From Bacteroidales bacterium (GTDB lineage Bacteria; Bacteroidota; Bacteroidia; Bacteroidales; F082), in contig JAFWRA010000171.1 of the NCBI GenBank assembly GCA_017508895.1, forward strand, positions 1-20,193: DNA of 20,193 nt, in the 5' to 3' direction. The notes below the pieces were generated by a model, which made no database searches, had not been told where the DNA came from, and saw only the letters and a list, made by a program, of their open reading frames with translations. Every line of letters begins with the position of its first letter. Positions within the stretch are counted from its first letter, which is position 1. Both the position numbers and the translations under genes were made by a program. Below are positions 14,205 through 20,193 of the stretch, piece after piece.

Positions 14205-17200
14205 TCAATTTGTTGTTTTACTCGTTCTAAAGATTTGCCAATACATCACCGGCATCACGGCGAGGATGATGACCATCGAGAGCACCACACCAAAGCAGAT
14301 GACCACGCCCATAGGCATCCAGAGTGGGTTGCGGGAGATAATCATCGGCAACACGCCCAAGGCAGTGGTGGCCGAGGTGAGGAAAATGGGCCTCATACGG
14401 CGGCTGCCGGCTTTCATGGCGGCTTCCTTAGTGGACAAGCCTTCCTCGTTGCGAAGTGTCTCGGCATATTCGTACATAACGATGCCGTTTCGCATGATGA
14501 TACCAATCAAGCTGACGATACCCAACAAAGAAGTCATACCGAAGTCGAGGCCGAAGAGCCACTCGCCGAAGAAAGCGCCAAACATGCACAAGGCGCTGGA
14601 ACCCAAGGTGAGAATGGCCAAATTCAACTTCTTGAAATAGGCCACCAAGAATACCAAAAGCACCAAAATGGCAGCAATCAAACTCCAAAGCAGCTGCGGG
14701 ATGACGCTGGTGTTGAGCGATGAAAGTCCGCCGTATTCAATGCTCACGCCTTCGGGCAGGTTGGGGGTGATTTCTTTATTGATGTACTGCTGTATCTTCT
14801 TCATACTCACGGTCTGCGGCCTCCAGAACTTCATGTCGGCAGCCACAGTGATGGCGTTCTTGCCATTGCGGTGCACCAACTGCGCGGGATGCCACTCTGG
14901 ACTGATGTCGGCTACCTGACGGAGCGGCACATTGGTGCCAGGCACCATGGTCGGAATCAGTTGGTTTTGGACGGATTCGTAGTTATTGGGGTCGTAGTTT
15001 TGCTGGGAATACAACCTCACGGGGATGCCTCGGCTGCCTTCCCATACGGTGGTCAAGGGCTGACCGTTGAGGCTGCTGGCCAAATCCAGCGAGAGGAAGC
15101 CTTTGGTGAGTCCCAAGCGGGCACACTCCTCGGGTTTCATGGTCACTTTCACCGACGACAGCTGCTCGTCGTAATCGGTGTGCACCCAGCGCAACTCCTT
15201 GTCAAGGGTGAGCATATAGTCCTTGATTTGCTGTGCCACAGGAGCGGTCTTGCTGTAGTCATCGCCATAGACATAAACCTCCACAGGCGTTGAAACGGCT
15301 TGATAGTCAAGTTGGCGGAAACGCACATAGGCCTCAGGGAAATAATAGGAATACTTGTCGTCCCATTCTTTCAGCAATGCCTCGGTGGTCTTCTTCGAGG
15401 TGGTATTAACGACAAGTTGCGAAAGGTTGGACGCAGGTATGCCGGGTGAATAAGTCACATGGAAACGCGGGGCGCTCTCGCCGATGAAGGCCGTCACGGA
15501 GGTGACGCGCTTGTCGGCCAGCATCAAGTGTTGTAACGAGTCGCTGACCTTCGTGGTGGCTTCGAGGCTGCTGCCTTCGGGCAGACGGATCTCTACGGCG
15601 AAGCAGTCGCGTTCTGCCATAGGCATCATCTGCACATGCAAGGCCAAGAACATCAGCACGCCCAGAACGATGGAGCCAATACCCATGCCAATGGTAAACA
15701 ATGGGTGCTTGAAGCAATGGCTCTGCATCTTGTCGTAGATGCGTTGCAGGAAACCAAAAAACCGCATCTGTGCCCTCACAAAGCCGTTGTGTCGCGGCTT
15801 GTCTTCCGGCTTGATGAACATGATCTCAAGTCCGGGAATGACGAGCATGGCGTAAGCCAAAGAAGCCATCAGCGAGAAGGCCACGGTCCAAGGGAAGAGC
15901 TGAACGAACTCGCCCAAAGGTCCCGTGATAATACGCGTCATCGGGAAGAACATGCAGGCGATAGCGGCGGTGGCAATGAACATGGGCATAAAGAGCTCTC
16001 GGGCACTGCTCACAGCTGCATCAAAGGGCTTGTAGCCTTGGCTCAGCTTGTCGATATAGCCATCGATGTTGATGATGGAGTCGTCCACAATCATACCAAG
16101 CACGACGATGAGTGCCGCCAAGGTAACGGTATTCAACTCAATGCCAAAGAGATACATCATCCCTATGCTGAATGCTGTGCAGATGGGCAGTCCCGAGCTG
16201 GCGATGAGTGCCGTGCGGAAGGGGAACAGCAACAGCATGACCACGATGACAACAATCATGGAGATAAGCAGGTCGCGGAGGAACGAACTTACCGACTTTT
16301 GCACCACTTTGGGTTGATCGGTGATGCGATAGAGTTTCACGCTGTCGGGCAGGGTGGCCTTAAACTCGGAAAGCACCTTTTCCACTTCCCTACCAAAGGC
16401 CACGATGTTGTAACCCTTGCGCATCTCCACGCTGATGATCAAGGCATCGTTGCCATTGAAGTTGACCACTTTGGACGACTCGGCCATGCGGCGTTCGACG
16501 GTGGCCACATCGCGCAGGCGTATGGTGTTGCCTGCCGCGTCGGAATAGATGATCTGCTCCTCCAGTTCCTGCTCACTGACCATAGGATTCTCGATGTGCA
16601 GTGGCTGGTCGAAGTCGTCTCCTTGCATGGTGCCGGTGGTGGTCAGCAGACCTTGTGAGGCATAATGCAACATCAACGTGTTGGGGCTGATGCCGTAGAA
16701 CGAGAGTTTTTCCTTGTCGATGGTGACGGCAATCTCCTCGTTTTGTTCGCCCATCACGCGCACATTGCCCATCTCGGGGATGGCGCGGAGGCGGTGGGTG
16801 AGGTCGTCGGTGTAGTCATGCATCTCGCGGTAGGTCTTGTCGGCCGACTCCATGGCGATAAGTAGCGAAGAGGTGTTGCCGAAGTCATCGATGACGGCGA
16901 TGGCCAACACGCCCGCAGGAAAACTCAAGGCCTTGGACTCGTTGATTTTATGCCGAATTTTCGACCATGCGATGTCCTTGTCTTTCACTGAAGCATCGAG
17001 GCTGGTGTAGATGTAGCACATCCCCTCTTTGGTAACAGAATAGGTGTTCTTGCGATCCACCTCGGGCATTTCAAACAGCAGCTGTTCCAAGGGCTTGGTG
17101 AGCTGGGCTTCCACCTCCTCGGAGTTGGCACCAGGGTACACGCCTGCCACGATACCCAAACGAATAGTAAAAGCAGGAAACTCGTCCTTCTTCATGTCGA

Positions 17201-17309
17201 CGAGGGCATAGATACCAAAGGCCATGATGACAGCCACGACCGCCCATACAATCTTCTGGCGCAGTATGCTGCCGCTGATGATACCCGTATTTCGTTTTAA
17301 CTTATTCAT
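14205..17309 (-). CDS. RND-family efflux pump, AcrB-like inner-membrane transporter
   Basis: A 1034-residue proton-driven transporter, full length for the family, which exports drugs or other amphiphiles through the adaptor and the TolC-like channel. It opens with the family N-terminus, a first helix near 20-36 and EFPAFTIRLGIVAGVYPGA at 43-61. The proton-relay aspartates are present in helix 4 (LGMIVDDSIINIDG, D409-D410). At the position of AcrB Lys940 there is Arg940 (LIGIIMRNGIVMYEYAE). Two large periplasmic loops and a duplicated 12-helix layout are evident. The substrate cannot be told; the DD pair and overall form fit the hydrophobe/amphiphile class better than metal exporters. It lies 105 bases after the adaptor gene, across a repeat, and 13 bases before the small membrane protein. 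Confidence 0.94.
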   Translation of the reverse strand: MNKLKRNTGIISGSILRQKIVWAVVAVIMAFGIYALVDMKKDEFPAFTIRLGIVAGVYPGANSEEVEAQLTKPLEQLLFEMPEVDRKNTYSVTKEGMCYIYTSLDASVKDKDIAWSKIRHKINESKALSFPAGVLAIAVIDDFGNTSSLLIAMESADKTYREMHDYTDDLTHRLRAIPEMGNVRVMGEQNEEIAVTIDKEKLSFYGISPNTLMLHYASQGLLTTTGTMQGDDFDQPLHIENPMVSEQELEEQIIYSDAAGNTIRLRDVATVERRMAESSKVVNFNGNDALIISVEMRKGYNIVAFGREVEKVLSEFKATLPDSVKLYRITDQPKVVQKSVSSFLRDLLISMIVVIVVMLLLFPFRTALIASSGLPICTAFSIGMMYLFGIELNTVTLAALIVVLGMIVDDSIINIDGYIDKLSQGYKPFDAAVSSARELFMPMFIATAAIACMFFPMTRIITGPLGEFVQLFPWTVAFSLMASLAYAMLVIPGLEIMFIKPEDKPRHNGFVRAQMRFFGFLQRIYDKMQSHCFKHPLFTIGMGIGSIVLGVLMFLALHVQMMPMAERDCFAVEIRLPEGSSLEATTKVSDSLQHLMLADKRVTSVTAFIGESAPRFHVTYSPGIPASNLSQLVVNTTSKKTTEALLKEWDDKYSYYFPEAYVRFRQLDYQAVSTPVEVYVYGDDYSKTAPVAQQIKDYMLTLDKELRWVHTDYDEQLSSVKVTMKPEECARLGLTKGFLSLDLASSLNGQPLTTVWEGSRGIPVRLYSQQNYDPNNYESVQNQLIPTMVPGTNVPLRQVADISPEWHPAQLVHRNGKNAITVAADMKFWRPQTVSMKKIQQYINKEITPNLPEGVSIEYGGLSSLNTSVIPQLLWSLIAAILVLLVFLVAYFKKLNLAILTLGSSALCMFGAFFGEWLFGLDFGMTSLLGIVSLIGIIMRNGIVMYEYAETLRNEEGLSTKEAAMKAGSRRMRPIFLTSATTALGVLPMIISRNPLWMPMGVVICFGVVLSMVIILAVMPVMYWQIFRTSKTTN

Positions 17310-17323
17310 TAAGTTTCTCTTTT

Positions 17324-17427
17324 AATGCTGAATTATAAATGCTGAATGCTGAATGAAGGGCGAAGCCCAAAATCATTCTGCATTCCTCATTCCTCATTCT
17401 GCATTCTACATTCCTCATTCTGCATTC
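17324..17427. repeat. GAATGC/GCATTC repeat array with central hairpin
   Basis: Units of ATGCTGAAT (three, 17325-17354) face units of CATTCTG/CATTCCT (17374-17427), with GGGC-GAA-GCCC between them. GAATGCTGAATGA pairs with TCATTCTGCATTC with one mismatch, giving a long hairpin between the adaptor and pump genes. The right end runs into the adaptor gene and encodes its last residues (NAE) and stop. Similar arrays occur between genes in other Bacteroidales. Units are too short and uneven for CRISPR. Confidence 0.75.
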
Positions 17428-18455
17428 ACCTTCATTCCTTCACTAACCTTCTGATACCCTTCCACGATAACGATGTCGCCACTATGCAAGCCTTCGCTCA
17501 CCACCACACCCGTGCCCGAATAGCCCGAGATGGTGATGGTTTGTCGCGTTGCGCGACCGTCTTTCGCCACCCACACGAACTTGCCATCGTTATTGATCAA
17601 GACCGCATTGGCTGGGACAACGATGCCATTGTCGACATCTGCACTCAGCACCACTTTAGCAATCATGCCCGGGGTGAAAGCCTCGTCTTTTTCATCGATG
17701 AGCACTTTCACAGGATAGCTATGCGTGAGCAACGATGAAGTCATGTTCTTTTCGAGAATATGGCCTTTGCAGCGGCGGTTGTCGAGGGCAGGGATGAGAA
17801 TTTGTGCTTCATCGCCGATTTGCACCTTGGCGATTTCGTTCTCCGGAACGCTGATTTTCACCACCAAGCCTTTGGTGCTGATGATGCGCATGATGGGTTT
17901 CAGCGGCGTGATGCTCTCGCCTTTCACGGCGCTCAGGTTGGTGACGGTGCCGTCGAAGGGGGCCGTGACGGTGTTGTCGGCAAGCATGGCGTTGGCCAAA
18001 TCGAGGGCAGCTTGGGCTTTCTCAAGGTTGGCCACCATTTCGCGCCATTTGATTTCTGGCAGGCTGCCGTTGTCGTGTACCTTTTTTAGGCGGTCGTAGG
18101 CATCTTGGGCCTGCTCAAGGGTGGCTTGTGCAGAGCGTTGGGTACTTTCCATCTGTGGGGAGGACACACGCGCCAGCACTTGTCCTTTGCGCACCGTGCT
18201 GCCTTCTTTCACGTTGAGTGTCTGCAAGGTGCCGCCATATTTGAAGCTGATGTCAACGGTGTTGCCTTCTTCAAGGTAGCCTGGGTAGCTGTTGCGGACC
18301 AAGCCTCCAACGGTGTCGATGCGCTGCACACCCACTGTGATGACGCGCTCTTCGGCAGGACCACCGATGAGTTTCTCTTTGAGTTGCTGTGGGTCGGTTT
18401 CGCCGCAGCCCACCAACAACAAGGGAAGGAGCCATAATATGCGATTAATCTTCAT
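17415..18455 (-). CDS. RND efflux periplasmic adaptor lipoprotein (HlyD/AcrA family)
   Basis: A 346-residue membrane-fusion protein linking the RND pump to the TolC-like channel. The signal peptide ends in the lipobox LVGC with Cys17, so it should be lipid-anchored in the inner membrane. The domains in order are: beta-barrel start; first lipoyl half at about 73-98 (GGTLQTLNVKEGSTVRKGQVLA); alpha-helical hairpin at about 100-158, rich in Ala and Gln; second lipoyl half at about 159-185 (NTVTAPFDGTVTNLSAVKGE); barrel; and C-terminal membrane-proximal domain (GIVVPANAVLIN to EGYQKVSEGMKV). An in-frame ATG at 18491 exists, but the start at 18455 puts the basic MKINR right before the lipoprotein signal. 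The end of the gene lies in a repeat array. It is the first efflux gene of the block. Confidence 0.93.
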   Translation of the reverse strand: MKINRILWLLPLLLVGCGETDPQQLKEKLIGGPAEERVITVGVQRIDTVGGLVRNSYPGYLEEGNTVDISFKYGGTLQTLNVKEGSTVRKGQVLARVSSPQMESTQRSAQATLEQAQDAYDRLKKVHDNGSLPEIKWREMVANLEKAQAALDLANAMLADNTVTAPFDGTVTNLSAVKGESITPLKPIMRIISTKGLVVKISVPENEIAKVQIGDEAQILIPALDNRRCKGHILEKNMTSSLLTHSYPVKVLIDEKDEAFTPGMIAKVVLSADVDNGIVVPANAVLINNDGKFVWVAKDGRATRQTITISGYSGTGVVVSEGLHSGDIVIVEGYQKVSEGMKVNAE

Positions 18456-18479
18456 TTTTCGATTTGTTGTTCTTTTTCC

Positions 18480-18545
18480 GACTATGACCAATAACCATGA
18501 CTATGACCATCTCGTGCCTTGGGTGAAGTGGTCATAGTCATAGTC
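18480..18545. repeat. Direct and inverted GACTATGACCA repeats before the adaptor gene
   Basis: GACTATGACCA occurs at 18480-18490 and 18499-18509, and its reverse complement TGGTCATAGTC at 18529-18539, extended by ATAGTC to 18545. The inner copies form an 11-bp stem with a 19-base loop. The element lies between the small lipoprotein stop (18577) and the adaptor start (18455). It could be a repeat, a terminator without a U run, or an operator. Confidence 0.6.
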
Positions 18546-18576
18546 AGAAGCCATCGTCCCTTAGTTTATTCATACA

Positions 18577-19080
18577 CTAATTGTTTCTTGTGGCCGCCAT
18601 GCGGATGTCATCGCCATAAACCTTGAAACTGCGTTCGTTGGTCTCGGCTTCACCCTCGTAGGTCATGTTGAGGATAAGCGTGTTGTCTTCATACATCTGC
18701 CCTGAGGCATGCACACGCAGGTCGTTCTTCAAGGTAAGCGAGTCGCCAGTGAAGAGCAACGTGTTTTTCTTGAAGTCGCGGAGGAAAATCTTATTGTCTT
18801 GGCAGAGGGCATGGGTGACCACGACCTCGCCGCCCATGGTGTTCATCACCACGAGCACGCTGTCCTTGCCGTTGTCCAAATCTTTAATTTCCAATTGTCC
18901 AATTTCGTTGGGCAGATTGACGGTGAAGGAGGCTGGTTCGTCTTCGGCGTTGATTTCGTTCAAGGTGACGCTACCCGAGGTCTTGAAGCTATAGTCGCCG
19001 CGAAACAGTGGGGCATTTTTCTTCTGGCACGAGGCTAAGGCCATGAGAGCGCAGAAAAGTATAGGAATGATTCTTTTCAT
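18577..19080 (-). CDS. Small lipoprotein of unknown function upstream of the efflux genes
   Basis: A 167-residue protein with a lipoprotein signal peptide ending LASC (Cys18), preceded by MKRIIPILFCALMA. The rest looks all-beta, with repeated short strands (GDYSFKTSGSVTLNEI, ASFTVNLPNEIGQLEIKDL, VLVVMNTMGGEVVVTHAL, KNTLLFTGDSLTLKNDL, DNTLILNMTYEGEA). No family is recognised; a beta-sandwich or calycin-like fold is a guess. It is likely anchored in the inner or outer membrane. It reads in the same direction as the adaptor gene 121 bases downstream, with no visible promoter between, so it could be the first gene of the efflux operon or an independent neighbour. Confidence 0.8.
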   Translation of the reverse strand: MKRIIPILFCALMALASCQKKNAPLFRGDYSFKTSGSVTLNEINAEDEPASFTVNLPNEIGQLEIKDLDNGKDSVLVVMNTMGGEVVVTHALCQDNKIFLRDFKKNTLLFTGDSLTLKNDLRVHASGQMYEDNTLILNMTYEGEAETNERSFKVYGDDIRMAATRNN

Positions 19081-19145
19081 TATTTTGAAGTGTTGGTTAT
19101 CGTATTATTCGACATGAGACCACAGAGGACAACTCTCAACTCAAA

Positions 19146-19239
19146 GCCGTCATTGCGGGCGCTAGACCCGCAATCTCCCGAGCGGTAAGGTGTCGTCTTC
19201 GCGCTTGGAAGATGGCGGATGCTTCTCCGCCATGACGGT
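19146..19239. repeat. GCCGTCATTGCGGGC-type inverted-repeat element
   Basis: The left end GCCGTCATTGCGGGC and the right end GCCATGACGGT carry inverted GCCGTCAT/ATGACGGT termini. Inside are two stems, GCGGG/CCCGC (19155-19171) and GGCGGA/TCCGCC (19214-19231). It resembles the common intergenic 'GTCATTGCGGGC...CCCGCAATCTCC' repeat and differs from the element at 10342. It fills much of the 286-base spacer 19081-19366. Confidence 0.7.
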
Positions 19240-19283
19240 AAAGGCTTTAGGATTGTCTTTCCCAGTCTATTGTCTCGTCCCTG

Positions 19284-19291
19284 CAAAAATA
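19284..19291 (-). promoter_or_regulatory. Possible -7 box upstream of the lipoprotein/efflux block
   Basis: On the minus strand this reads TATTTTTG followed by CAGGG. It is about 200 bases before the lipoprotein start, so a transcript from it would carry the 19146-19239 element in its leader. It also coincides with the U run of the terminator at 19294-19324, so it may not be a promoter. Confidence 0.3.
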
Positions 19292-19293
19292 AT

Positions 19294-19324
19294 AAGAATC
19301 CCCGAAACGGATTCAGGGATTCTT
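19294..19324 (-). terminator. Terminator after the TPR/T9SS gene
   Basis: AAGAATCCC and GGGATTCTT form a 9-bp stem about 45 bases past the stop codon at 19367. On the minus strand it is followed by ATTATTTTT, a usable U run. Confidence 0.7.
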
Positions 19325-19366
19325 TGGTTTTTCAATAAGACGCGATTAATCGTGTCCCTACAAGGT

Positions 19367-20193
19367 TTATCTCACCACCAATTTCTTGGTCACCACGGCA
19401 CCGTTCTCCTCAACGATGTTGACGAGATAGATGCCCTTGTGCCAGTCAGTGGCATCGATGTTCACCACTTGGACTTCGGCCTCGTGCACCTTCTGTCCTG
19501 CAAGGTTATAGACCTCCACCTTGGCCACATTCGCGCCTTCCACGGTGAACTGCCCCGTGGTGGGGTTGGGATAGATGACAAATGTGTCAACAACAGGGGA
19601 GATTTCCACGTTGCTTTCGGCATCCATCACAAAGCCATCAGGCTGCGAGGTGATGGTGTCGGTCCAAAGGGGGTATGGGTCTTCAAAATAGGCAAAGGGC
19701 AAAACCTCATCGATCAATTCTTTTGGCAACAATGAAAGAGCGTGTTGGCATTGGGTTTCAAATACGGCTTTTGATTCAGGCTTGAATTGAGCCAACTTGC
19801 CGAAGGCTTTCTCTCCGCCGCTTTCAATCCCAAGATACAGCTCGCCCAAGTCGATGGTCGCAAAGACACTGTCACAATAGGTTGTGTTCGGATTGGTAAT
19901 GGCGCCTTCATACCACGCAATGGCATCCGCATAGTTTCCCATTATTTCATCGCACTTGTTGGATAGGGCGGAGGCGAGCTTACAAAGAATGGTGTCTGAC
20001 ATAATAGCGGAATCGGTTAGATAATACTGTTGTAAAGCAGCGAAGTCCTGCTCCATTTCTTTTTCCAAAGACAACAATGATTTAAGAGCTGTCGCCGCAC
20101 TTGGTGTGTGAGGGTGTCTGTTGACAACTTGACGGTAGGCGTTATTTGCCGTCGCATACTCTCCCAATTCACACAACGAATCCGCTGTTGCGA
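19367..20193 (-). CDS. TPR-like protein with T9SS C-terminal sorting domain, 5' end outside the window
   Basis: The frame is open to the right edge, so only the last 275 or so residues are seen. The first half (ADSLCELGEYATANNAYRQV, later NYADAIAWYEGAI and DLGELYLGIESGGEKAFGKL) shows helix-turn-helix units with the Gly/Ala/Tyr spacing of TPR-like repeats. The last 75 or so residues are a T9SS type A sorting domain: VIYPNPTTGQFTVEG, VEVYNLAGQKV, KGIYLVNIVEENG and a KLVVR end. The protein should therefore be exported through the outer membrane. Its function is unknown; such proteins are often long, with beta-rich or repeat domains before the TPR part. Confidence 0.85.
   Translation of the reverse strand, partial: ATADSLCELGEYATANNAYRQVVNRHPHTPSAATALKSLLSLEKEMEQDFAALQQYYLTDSAIMSDTILCKLASALSNKCDEIMGNYADAIAWYEGAITNPNTTYCDSVFATIDLGELYLGIESGGEKAFGKLAQFKPESKAVFETQCQHALSLLPKELIDEVLPFAYFEDPYPLWTDTITSQPDGFVMDAESNVEISPVVDTFVIYPNPTTGQFTVEGANVAKVEVYNLAGQKVHEAEVQVVNIDATDWHKGIYLVNIVEENGAVVTKKLVVR

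Noticed and set aside
15636..16658. 340-codon plus-strand frame opposite the RND pump
   Set aside because: His/Asp/Gly-rich shadow of a well-conserved pump gene.
17373..17427. Short CATTC-type repeats considered as a CRISPR array
   Set aside because: Units of 7-10 bases with no constant spacers and no cas genes; better explained as a hairpin-forming intergenic array.
19080..19286. 68-codon minus-strand frame in the repeat-filled spacer
   Set aside because: Composed largely of the GCCGTCAT...ATGACGGT element and lacks a sensible N-terminus; probably not a gene.

Overview
This window looks like chromosomal DNA of a member of the Bacteroidota, most likely an uncultured Bacteroidales. The signs are Bacteroidetes-type promoters (TTTG, about 20 bp, TAnnTTTG), two proteins with type IX secretion (T9SS) C-terminal sorting domains, an RprY-type response regulator, a menaquinone-pathway gene, a compact Bacteroidetes-type glucose-6-phosphate isomerase and a DUF2147 protein. 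T9SS cargo argues against Bacteroides itself. The genus cannot be fixed from the sequence. Everything looks like core or ordinary accessory chromosome: I see no phage, integrase, transposase, CRISPR, tRNA or rRNA.

Layout. The left edge is the 3' two-thirds of a classical ornithine carbamoyltransferase (+). It faces a large secreted Omp28-like T9SS protein (-) across a hairpin-rich spacer. Next on the minus strand come menA and a DeaD/CsdA-type DEAD-box RNA helicase with a long charged, Ser/Arg/Gly-rich tail. A beta-lactamase-family serine hydrolase (+) then converges on an orphan rprY (-). pgi (+) reads away from rprY. After pgi come two different inverted-repeat clusters flanking a 52-residue acidic ORF that has a textbook promoter. 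A divergent promoter pair serves a DUF2147 protein (-) and a CPBP-family membrane protease (+).

The right half is one minus-strand block. In transcription order it holds a small lipoprotein, a lipoprotein RND adaptor (HlyD/AcrA-like), an AcrB-like RND pump, a small one-helix membrane protein of strikingly lower GC content, and a TolC-like outer-membrane factor. Together the adaptor, pump and TolC protein should form a tripartite efflux system. The right edge is the C-terminal part of a TPR-like protein with a T9SS sorting domain.

The most notable non-gene content is the variety of short palindromic repeats in nearly every spacer. Five or six distinct families can be seen. One cluster lies inside the predicted signal region of the TolC-like gene, and another supplies the last codons and stop of the adaptor gene. 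No clearly new multi-gene system is evident. The best leads are the AT-rich extra gene inside the RND operon, the translated palindrome cluster, the twin-hairpin repeat with a compensatory base change, and the promoter-driven 52-aa ORF.
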